This document shows positions 35,351 to 43,100 of a DNA stretch of 64,000 nucleotides, piece after piece. How positions within the stretch are numbered: the stretch's first letter is position 1; each line of letters opens with the position of its first letter. The position numbers and the translations under genes are program-made. The notes beneath the pieces are model-generated. The model was not told the origin of the DNA, made no database searches, and saw only the letters and a program-made list of their open reading frames with translations. Location: contig JAMLJC010000001.1 of the NCBI GenBank assembly GCA_023953845.1, forward strand, positions 4,350,501-4,414,500, written 5' to 3'. The DNA is from Rhizobiaceae bacterium (GTDB lineage: Bacteria; Pseudomonadota; Alphaproteobacteria; Rhizobiales; Rhizobiaceae).

Positions 35351-35641
35351 CTAGGCGGGCGCGTCCCGGCCAGCCTTGCTCGCGATCGCAGGTGTCACCT
35401 TGGGGTCCTCAATCAGTATGTCCGCGTGACGAGCAAATTCGACGAACGCTGCACGAGCATCCTCTACCGTACCTTTGCCGAGCAGCGCATCCCGGCACGC
35501 AGCAATGGCAGCGGCATGTCTCGCGTCACGAGCCTGTCGCCAGTCATCAAGGATGATAAGCGCACCGTTTGCGGTGCGGATCTTGGTCGGGAAGCCGAGG
35601 CCAATGAGAATCGAAACGGGCTTAGCGAACGTGCCAATCAT
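35351..35641 (-). CDS. DUF982 small protein
   Basis: Protein of 96 residues with a good ribosome-binding site (GGAGGAA before the ATG at 35641). It reads KPVSILIGLGFPTKIRTANG, a hydrophobic strand pair, then a helical part with AAIAACRDALLGKGTVEDAR. This pattern matches DUF982, a small family of unknown function largely limited to Rhizobiales and often present in many paralogues. Confidence 0.75.
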   Translation of the reverse strand: MIGTFAKPVSILIGLGFPTKIRTANGALIILDDWRQARDARHAAAIAACRDALLGKGTVEDARAAFVEFARHADILIEDPKVTPAIASKAGRDAPA

Positions 35642-35945
35642 GTTTCCTCCAGCGAAATGCGAGATGCGTTCGATTTAGGAAAACATTGCCCAGCTTCAAG
35701 CGGCACAAAGGAGCCTGCCTTGGTTTTTGTACGGAACATTTCTGCGACGACGACATTTCCGGGGTCTAGTCTGTGCTTCGAACAGCACAGAAATGCCCGC
35801 CGGGATCACGCCGCACACAGGCGACCGGCGGGCCTTGGTTTTCCGACAATTCCCGTAGAAGGCAGATTTCAATCTGCGCAACTGCTAAATAAAAAGACCG
35901 CCCTCAGCATCGGCCAAGGGCGGTCGTTTATTGACGGAGAAGCTG
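35642..35945. other. 304-bp intergenic stretch
   Basis: No convincing gene seen. It contains a long-stem inverted sequence GCCCGCCGG...CCGGCGGGC around 35798-35837 and the terminator of the following membrane-protein gene at 35896-35925. A 61-codon minus-strand frame here (35696-35881) lacks a start signal and known similarity. Confidence 0.6.
35896..35925 (-). terminator. Rho-independent terminator of the PhnA-like membrane protein gene
   Basis: Stem GACCGCCCT/AGGGCGGTC (9 bp, 12-nt loop) followed on the minus strand by TTTTTATTT. Lies 21 bp after the stop of the gene ending at 35946. Confidence 0.8.
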
Positions 35946-36854
35946 CTACCAGGGGCGGCTCCACCCTTCGAACACGGTCTGCTTGTCCCGATGGTTTCCG
36001 CCCATGACGGCGCCGTAATAGGCGCCTGCGGCTCCGATCATCAACGATGCCGCTGTGATGAAGGCCGCGACGACAGCGATGCGCCGTGCGTGATCGGCAG
36101 CTTCCCTGGCCTGCGTTTCGAGTTCCTGGGCCTGCGTCCAGACCTGATCGACACGCTGCTGAACTTCCTCCGCCGGAATGCCTGTCCGCGCAGCGACGGT
36201 GTCGATGATATACTGCCGGTCAGCCTGATCCATTTCCCCCGACGCCAGCGACGAAAGGATAATGCGGCTCACTTCCTGACGCTGGTCTGCCGCGCTTGCC
36301 GCATCGGCGGTTGCCGGAGCACCGGCAGGCGCGCGGAACAGGCGATCCACGAGCAGATCGTTGTCGGAGATAGCGTCCGCCGCGGCATTGACAGCGCCGC
36401 TCGCGGCTCCAGAGACAAGCGTCGTAGCCGCATTCGTCGCCGTGGAAACTGCGGTCGCCACGCCCGAGAACGTCACGACCGCACCGATCAGCACTCCGAG
36501 CGCCCAGACGGTCAGGCCATGAGAGCCGTCCCTGATATCCGATTCCTTCTCCGTCGCGTCGTAATTGCGGCGGCGGAGCCGGCCGGTGAGATATCCGCCA
36601 GCCATGAAGCCCGACACCTGAACCCATATCAGCCACAGCGCCGCGGCGATCGAGAAGCCGACCATCGAAATGCCTGTGTTCTCATGCGCCGAAGTCAATG
36701 ACAGTCCCAAGGCTGACCCGAAGGTAAGCAACACCAGGGAAATCGCCGAAGCCAACACCGTGCCGGCGAAGATGGCCGGCCAATCGACGTATGATGTGTC
36801 AGTCTGTTTTCCAACCTCGACCTGAACGGCCGCGGGAACGTCGGTTATCGCCAT
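35946..36854 (-). CDS. PhnA-like integral membrane protein
   Basis: Protein of 302 residues; ATG 36854 with AAGGAGAG upstream. Four hydrophobic segments at about 28-52, 68-92, 116-140 and 260-285 flank a soluble loop rich in Ala/Thr and Gln. It begins DWPAIFAGTVLASAISLVLL, common to a Rhizobiales membrane family often labelled PhnA-like, though without link to phosphonate metabolism. Function unknown. A 24-residue membrane peptide gene precedes it by 32 bp. Confidence 0.75.
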   Translation of the reverse strand: MAITDVPAAVQVEVGKQTDTSYVDWPAIFAGTVLASAISLVLLTFGSALGLSLTSAHENTGISMVGFSIAAALWLIWVQVSGFMAGGYLTGRLRRRNYDATEKESDIRDGSHGLTVWALGVLIGAVVTFSGVATAVSTATNAATTLVSGAASGAVNAAADAISDNDLLVDRLFRAPAGAPATADAASAADQRQEVSRIILSSLASGEMDQADRQYIIDTVAARTGIPAEEVQQRVDQVWTQAQELETQAREAADHARRIAVVAAFITAASLMIGAAGAYYGAVMGGNHRDKQTVFEGWSRPW

Positions 36855-36886
36855 TTCAGCTCTCCTTCTTGCGTTTGAGAGCGGGT

Positions 36887-36961
36887 TCAGCGCAGGCCGA
36901 ACAGCGACAAGATGGCCATGATGACCACCACGAGACCGACCAGATAGATGATGCCATGCAT
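36887..36961 (-). CDS. 24-residue single-pass membrane peptide
   Basis: Very short gene: ATG at 36961 with GGAGGG 6-7 nt upstream, stop at 36887. After MHG the peptide is almost wholly hydrophobic (IIYLVGLVVVIMAIL) and ends SLFGLR. Peptides of this form (hydrophobic core followed by S-x-x-G-L-R) recur in Rhizobiales genomes. Directly before and in line with the PhnA-like gene, so possibly a small partner of it. Function unknown. Confidence 0.65.
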   Translation of the reverse strand: MHGIIYLVGLVVVIMAILSLFGLR

Positions 36962-37139
36962 GGGGAAGCCCTCCAGTGAATGATCTGGCAAACATCCCTG
37001 GAGGCCAAAGGTTCCCTTCGGCCTGTGTGGCGCCGCATTTCCTCGACGGCGGCCTTCGTGAAGTGCCGGCAACGACCTCTTCCACTTTACGCGGCAATCA
37101 GGCGCTCATATAGTTTCAGGCCTGCGGGGGTGGGCGCGG

Positions 37140-38081
37140 ATGGCCGACTTTCATGGATTCCGAAAACCGGTAGATCCGGCGTTCGAGAAGTTCGACCGCG
37201 AGGATGGCGGCATCGTCGAGTTCACGAACAGTGCGCTCATCTACCAGATGCTGCCGGTCGGCGGCCTGCGCATGATCAGCGCCACCTCGCCGGCGGATCT
37301 CGCCTGCGTCGTCGAGATTGCCAAGCCGCTCGCCGAGTTCGGCCGCCGCACCTTCACCAGCACCGTGTCCCCCGCGCAATTTGTGCCGCCGCCGACGCCG
37401 GACCGTTTCCGGCAGGCCCTGCCGGCCGGAATGCACATGGTATTCGAGGTGCGCGGTCTGGCGGCGGGGCACACCGAAATCGTGCTGCGGGCGGCTGGCG
37501 GCGGCCCCCTGGCGTCGATGCGCCTAAGCGTGAAGTCGGAAGTCATGGTCACCATGAGCGCCTGCCGGCTGACCGACATCGTCACCGAGAACCCCTTCAC
37601 CGAGAACGAGATCCGCGCATGCGTCGCGCGAGCCAAGGAGATCTACAGGAACACGGCAAATGTGACGCTGATCGACGACCCCACCATCTATCACGTCGAG
37701 AGCGACATCGAGCTCGGCAATCCCATCGTCCTCGGCAAGCAGATCACGGAGTACAGCAGCGAGGATTCGACGGTGCTTCGCCACATACGCGCGAAAGTCC
37801 CGCCGGCGGCTCGAGCAGCTCGGTTTGTCTGCATTTTCGGCTGGGATTTCGAAATTACGCACGCGCCGCTTGTCGGGGTCCAGATCGGGCAGCTTTGTTT
37901 TGTCGAATGGAATACGTCCGACCGCAGCCGCGCCATGACGCTGGAGCACGAGCTTGGCCATGCAATGGGTCTTGGACACACTGCCATCTTTTCGATCATG
38001 GCGGGCTCCGGCATCGAAGGTATCGAGCGTTTTGAGGAAGCGCATATCGAAATCCTCAACAAGTCCGGCAACACGCCATAG
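37140..38081 (+). CDS. Putative metzincin-type zinc protease
   Basis: Protein of 313 residues. HELGHAMGLGH (residues about 273-283) matches the metzincin consensus HExxHxxGxxH, and a likely Met-turn FSIMAG follows about 6 residues later. The N-terminal 150 residues contain a beta-rich portion (MHMVFEVRGLAAGHTEIVLR) and resemble nothing I recognise. No signal peptide or membrane segment is visible. Followed after 11 bp by a small gene with the domain also fused to the protease-like protein encoded at 39037-40044. Substrate unknown; the protease call rests on the zinc motif. Confidence 0.7.
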   Translation: MADFHGFRKPVDPAFEKFDREDGGIVEFTNSALIYQMLPVGGLRMISATSPADLACVVEIAKPLAEFGRRTFTSTVSPAQFVPPPTPDRFRQALPAGMHMVFEVRGLAAGHTEIVLRAAGGGPLASMRLSVKSEVMVTMSACRLTDIVTENPFTENEIRACVARAKEIYRNTANVTLIDDPTIYHVESDIELGNPIVLGKQITEYSSEDSTVLRHIRAKVPPAARAARFVCIFGWDFEITHAPLVGVQIGQLCFVEWNTSDRSRAMTLEHELGHAMGLGHTAIFSIMAGSGIEGIERFEEAHIEILNKSGNTP

Positions 38082-38092
38082 GGATTGTCAAC

Positions 38093-38455
38093 ATGGCTCT
38101 GACATCCGTCCTGTTCCGCGAATGCAGGGAATTGCAGATGTGCGCGGTCAGCCATGCCGCGCATGTCGTGCCGGGTGCGAAGGGCGAGCATGTCGCGCGC
38201 ATCAAGAAGGCGCTAGACGTGCTTGACAACGCCGTCATCGACCCTGAGGAAATAAGAACCCGCACCTACGGCAAATCGACCGCAGCCGCCGTACTCGCCT
38301 ACAAGAAGGCGCGGGCCGTCATCAACACCAGCTACCAGACGAGCGCCGACAACATCGTCGGCATCATGACGATTGCTGCGATGGATAAGGAGCTCAACGA
38401 AGCGCGGGATCTGCCGCAGAAGACGCGCGGCCGCCGCTGCACCCGGCTCGGATAA
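38093..38455 (+). CDS. Small stand-alone domain protein (peptidoglycan-binding-like fold suspected)
   Basis: Protein of 120 residues with AGGGA before the ATG. The core TYGKSTAAAVLAYKKARAVI with DNIVGIMTIAAMD resembles the helical repeat pattern of peptidoglycan-binding-domain-like proteins (a stepwise GTxT-AAVxxFQ style). It aligns from residue 1 to about residue 105 with the N-terminus of the protein at 39037-40044: shared LF, AH, G-x-x-V, TYG-STA-AVLAYK, RA-IN, YQ, DNIVG-MTI. No signal peptide. Probably works with the adjacent zinc protease. Confidence 0.65.
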   Translation: MALTSVLFRECRELQMCAVSHAAHVVPGAKGEHVARIKKALDVLDNAVIDPEEIRTRTYGKSTAAAVLAYKKARAVINTSYQTSADNIVGIMTIAAMDKELNEARDLPQKTRGRRCTRLG

Positions 38456-38464
38456 GCGTGCAGC

Positions 38465-38950
38465 CTACAGCCTGAAACTCCAATAAAGGCACGCGAGTGT
38501 TGCCGCGACAAACAGCACAAAGCCGAGTGTCCGCGTAAGGACATTGCGCCGGAATCCATCAAGGAACTGATGTGCAATCAGGATCGCAGCGGCGAATCCG
38601 AACTGCCAATCGAGAAACACACCCAACGCCGCGATGCTGCCGAAAGCGGCGCGGGCGACCTGAAGGCCGACGATCGCCGCCAGGAGCACGACCGAGGCAG
38701 AAAAGATCGGACTGGCGGCGTTCGCATACATGAAGCCTGCGGCGCGGGCCGGAGCAAGGACGATCAGCATCGCTGCGAAGGCATACAAGGCGGCCAACGG
38801 CACAAACGTCGCCGCGCCTGCAAGAGCGTCGAGCCGGGAAAGCCCGGTGGCCCCGTGCGGATAGCCTTTCGTCTGGACGGCGATGCTCAGCGCCGCCAGC
38901 AACGCTGTCAGGATGGTCACCACCAGAAAGAGAACTGCGGTCTGTTTCAT
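38465..38950 (-). CDS. Four-helix integral membrane protein, unknown
   Basis: Protein of about 161 residues from ATG 38950; TTG 38983 would add 11. It has four or five hydrophobic segments (KQTAVLFLVVTILTALLA, FVPLAALYAFAAMLIV, FSASVVLLAAIVGLQV, TLGFVLFVAATLACLYW). No family recognised. It follows the fused-domain protease gene by 86 bp on the same strand and ends 9 bp from the convergent small domain gene, so it belongs physically to the protease cluster. Confidence 0.6.
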   Translation of the reverse strand: MKQTAVLFLVVTILTALLAALSIAVQTKGYPHGATGLSRLDALAGAATFVPLAALYAFAAMLIVLAPARAAGFMYANAASPIFSASVVLLAAIVGLQVARAAFGSIAALGVFLDWQFGFAAAILIAHQFLDGFRRNVLTRTLGFVLFVAATLACLYWSFRL

Positions 38951-39036
38951 GCGATAGGCCGAAGAATCATGCTTCCAAGTCAATAAGCCTGGACGCGAGA
39001 GGTTGGAAGTCTCACGGCAGGCGGCTGTTCACTCTG

Positions 39037-40044
39037 CTAAAGCGTCGGGAAGAAGTCGCACCACGGCATCTTGCCCAGGCGCTCGAGGTGTTCCGGCCGT
39101 ATGTGATCCCGCTTGTCGTTGATCGAAAAGACGCTCGTCGGATCCCTGACTGTCGTGGGCGCCACCGGATCGTCGTCATGAACCGTCAGGCCGGTCGCAT
39201 GAATCATCTCGTGCAGCAATGTCAGCCGGTCCGGCCGCGTCTTGTTCGAGTTGATGATGATGAAGTTCGGAAACATCTTTCCGTCAAACGCGCCGCCGTC
39301 GGTGATGCCGAATTCCGGCGCGGTGGATACGAACGGATGGACGATGACGCGCAGTTCCGAAAGAAACATCGGCCGCGCCTTTATCGCGGCCTTCGCCAGG
39401 CCGAAAACGTCTGACGGCACTTTCGCATCGATCGTCATCGGATAATCGAACGGCGCCACAAACCTGAGATCGCCGCCGACGGGGACGATGAGCAGATTAT
39501 CCATCAACTGGTTGCCGGCATCCATCATATCGGTATGGCGGCGGCCGTCCGTCTGGACACCGAGATTGGTGATCTGCCAACCGACGCGAAGCACCTTCGG
39601 CAACTCGAAGCCAATGCGGGTCTCCCCGACGCCGAAAGCCTGCGTGGCCGCGAACTGCGATGATTGCGCGCGTCCGGCGCTGCTGCCGCCGATGGGGTCT
39701 CCACAGCAATTCCGGCGAGGGCTCGTCCGCTCGATCCTGGCCATCTCCTCGTCCAGAGCGCGGATCGTCATCTTGCCGACAATGTTGTCAGGCTTCGACT
39801 GGTACGCACGATTGATGATGGCTCGCTGCGTTTTGTAGGCCAGAACCGCGCCGGCGGTCGACGTCCCATAGGTCATCGTCGTGACGTCGGCCTGACTGAT
39901 GGAAGCGTCGGCGAGGACGAGCAACGCTCGCTGCACCTTGTTGACGAACGGTCCTCGCGTGCCGATCGTGAGGTGTGCCTGGTCGTTGACGAGACAGGCC
40001 TCCAGGCGCTGATCTCCGCTGAAAAGCTGCGACACAAGCGGCAT
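39037..40044 (-). CDS. Two-domain protein: helical domain fused to a zinc-protease-like domain
   Basis: Protein of 335 residues. Residues 1-105 share the domain of the stand-alone protein at 38093-38455 (TYGTSTAGAVLAYK, DNIVGKMTIRALD). A Cys/Gly/Ser linker (NCCGDPIGGSS) follows, then a C-terminal domain with LLHEMIHATGLTVHDDD near residue 280. HEMIH fits HExxH; the third ligand is uncertain because the next His is one residue further than in metzincins. No signal peptide or membrane segment. First gene of a short minus-strand unit with the membrane protein. Confidence 0.65.
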   Translation of the reverse strand: MPLVSQLFSGDQRLEACLVNDQAHLTIGTRGPFVNKVQRALLVLADASISQADVTTMTYGTSTAGAVLAYKTQRAIINRAYQSKPDNIVGKMTIRALDEEMARIERTSPRRNCCGDPIGGSSAGRAQSSQFAATQAFGVGETRIGFELPKVLRVGWQITNLGVQTDGRRHTDMMDAGNQLMDNLLIVPVGGDLRFVAPFDYPMTIDAKVPSDVFGLAKAAIKARPMFLSELRVIVHPFVSTAPEFGITDGGAFDGKMFPNFIIINSNKTRPDRLTLLHEMIHATGLTVHDDDPVAPTTVRDPTSVFSINDKRDHIRPEHLERLGKMPWCDFFPTL

Positions 40045-40133
40045 GACACCTCCCCCGACTGTCGGCCAACGCTATCAGGTCTGCGCGCAGGCGCAAAATG
40101 ACGTGTGGATGTTGTATCGCGGGAATCCCGTGA

Positions 40134-40163
40134 ATGCTCCAACCCTTCAAGGCGTTGGAGCAT
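40134..40163. terminator. Hairpin downstream of tamB
   Basis: Perfect 10-bp stem ATGCTCCAAC/GTTGGAGCAT with a 10-nt loop lies 16 bp after the tamB stop. No T-tract follows on the minus strand, so termination is uncertain. Confidence 0.4.
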
Positions 40164-40178
40164 CACGCAGCACTGACC

Positions 40179-43100
40179 TCAATAGTCTTTCTCGTAGAAG
40201 ACGCCGACGCTGGAATCGCCGTCGGAGCCGACCGCGCCCTTGGCCTTGAAGTCGTCGGTAATGTCGAGGTTGATGGTACCGCGCGTCGTGCCTTTGGCTC
40301 CCGCTTCCACCCCCAGATAGATGTTGTCGCGGATGTAGCGGCCGGCGCGGACGGCGGCGTTGCCTTCGCTGTCGGTGACGACGTCGAGGTCATCGAGGCC
40401 GGTCGCGCTGCGCAGCGAGCCGAGCAGGGACGTGTTGGAGCCGCCGGCCAGTTCGGCCGCTGCTGCCGCGAGCTGCGCGATCTGCAAAGGCGAAAGTTCG
40501 CCGAGGCTGCGCTTGAAGATCAGGCGTGCAAGCACCTCGTCCTCGGGGAGCGCGGGCTGCGAGGAGAAGCTGATGTCCAGATCCGACACGCGGCCGCGCA
40601 CGGTGATGAACACCGTAATGTCGTCGCCCTCGGAGCGCGCCACGAAGTTCAGGAACGGATCGAGATCACCGACAAGCGTCACCTCGCCTTCGTCGAAGGT
40701 GATGCGCTGGCCGAGGATCGACAGGCGTCCCCGGATCAGGCGGAAGGCGCCCACCGGCTGGATGTTCGTCACCGGTCCGGTAAGGCGTACGGAGCCGCCG
40801 ATTTCCGCGTCCAGTCCCCTGCCGCGAATGAAGATCTGGTTCGGCGCGCTGACATTGATGTCCAGCCGGACGACGCTCGGGCGCCCCTGCGGCACCGGCG
40901 TGCCGTCATTCGCCCTGGCGCGGCGGAGCGTTTCCTGCACGGCCTTCGGCGGCTTGATGTGCTTGACGTCGATCTGCGCCGCACCACCCGCGAGGTTTTC
41001 GGGCACCATGATCTCGGCACGATCGACATTGATCATGCCCGACAGCAGCGGATCGCGGGTCAACGGACCGGTCATGGCGAGATTACCGCTGACCGTGGCG
41101 ATGACCATCGTGCCGTCCACATAGCGGGCATTGTCGAGAACGATCCTGAGATCGGCGGGGAAACCGGCCGCGGCGTTGGTCGAGACGGTGCCGCCGGCGC
41201 TGATGCGTCCGCCGGTCGAAAGTGCTGCCGAGGCGCTGCGCAGCGTGACCTGCTCGCCATCGATCGCACCCATCACCGCTATGTCGTTGAGCTGGATATT
41301 GGCCTCGGGGTCGACCACCGTCGCGCCGATGGTGGAAAACATGCCGCGAATGACGGGCTGCTGGAGCGCGCCGGTTACCGACGCGCTGAGCGACACGGTG
41401 CCCGAGACCTGTGTGCCGCGATCTGCAAGGAAGCGGTTCGCCAGCGATAGCGGCGCCTCGCCGTTCAGCGAAACGTCGAGACCGGAGCCGGCGAAAGGCA
41501 CGCGGCCGTTGCCGGAAACACGCAGGCCTTGCGGTCCCGCGACCGTGACCTGGGAGAGTGCGACCGCATTGTTCCCGTAGGAGCCGGCCGCGCTTACCTC
41601 CAGCGGCGACAATCCCGCCTCGTCCAGCACCGTGGCACGAACGCCCGCGCCGCGTATGTCGAAGCGCGCGGCTGGGTCGGAAAGCTTGCCGGTGACCTGC
41701 GCCGTGCCCGAAAGGTTGCCGCCGAGCCCCTGCCCTCGCGCCACCGCATTCATCACGGCAAGGGGAAACGCGGCGAGATCGACGTTGAGATCGAGGTTGC
41801 CGTCATCGAGCGGCACCGCGCCGGAGATCGAGGTTCGCAGGCCCTCGGGACTTGTCACGGATGCGCGGATATCGAGACGGGTCGTGGAGGATTGACCGGA
41901 GGCATCGACGTTCAACGTGCTGAGCCCGGCCTGTCTCAGCGCGGCAGCGGCGAGATCATTGCCTTTCAGCGTGAAATTGATCGCAGGCCGGAGCCGCGTG
42001 CCGCCGACCGTGGCCTTGCCGTCGATGGTGCCGCCAAGTTGCAGGTCGGGACGGATCGCATTGGCCACAGCGAGCGGCAGGGCGGAAATATCGACATTCA
42101 GGTTGAGCGTGTCGGCAATTTCGCCTGCCGCGCTCAGACGGCCGCCGCCGACATCAAGAGCGAGATTGTCGATGCGGACATTCTGGCCCTGAACCAGCAG
42201 CGAAGCGGGTTCGGCAAGACGGGCGGCGAGGCTGCCCTGCGTCAATTCCATCTGGGAAAGCGCGAGGCGGAAACCGCCATCCACCGGCGTCAATGCGCCC
42301 GTCACGGATGCGTCGGCGCCATTGGCCAGCGCCGCCGTGGCGTTGAAGTCCGTAGTCGTGCCCTGCCTTGTGGCCTTCGCGTCGAGGCGTGTGACGTCGA
42401 TGCCGGCCGCCTTGACGTTTGCAGCGGCGACCGTGCCGTCGACCATCGGCACGCCGAACAAATCCGCGACGGATGCCGTTATGTCGGCCCTTCCGACCGC
42501 TGTCTGTTCCACGGCAAGATTACGGACCTCGGCCTTCACGCCGGCATTCTGCACGCCGTCGTTCGGCGTCAGCGTTATTTCGGCGTCGATGGCGCCCTTC
42601 GCCTCCATGATGGCGAGCGCCGCGAGCGTCGAAATGTCCGCAGCGTCGAGCGTCAGGTTTCCGTTCAGCAAGCCATCGGAGCCCTGCGTGAGATCGCCCT
42701 TGATGCTGGCGCCACCGGCCGTGAAATTCAGGCCGGTCAGCCTGCGTTCGCCATTGGCGACGGAGACGCCGCTGGAAAGTTGCGCGCGAATGCCGTCGAG
42801 GAAGGCGTTCCCGGTCACCTGTCCGTTCAGATTGCCGTCCTGAAGCGTGCCCTCGAAGGCCATTTTCGTATCGGTGAGATTCTTGCCGACGACGGAGCCG
42901 TTCGTGATGTCGGCGCCGAAGGTCAGGCCGATAAGGCCATCGCTGCCAGCAGCCTTTCCGGCTGCGGACAGCCGGCCGGTCACCCGGTCCGACAGTTGCG
43001 AAAGGTCTTCCAGCGTCAGGTCGAAGCCGAAATTAGCCGCTCCCGTGGCGTAGGTGCCATCCGCCGTCAGCGCGACCTGATCGTTCGCCAGCCGGAACTG

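Noticed and set aside
35696..35881. 61-codon minus-strand frame in the gap before the PhnA-like gene
   Set aside because: No ribosome-binding site, Arg/Lys-rich composition and an embedded long inverted sequence; not supported as a gene.
33890..40180. Attachment-site duplication of the tRNA-Lys 3' end at the far border
   Set aside because: No second copy of the tRNA 3' sequence and no integrase were seen in the interval.
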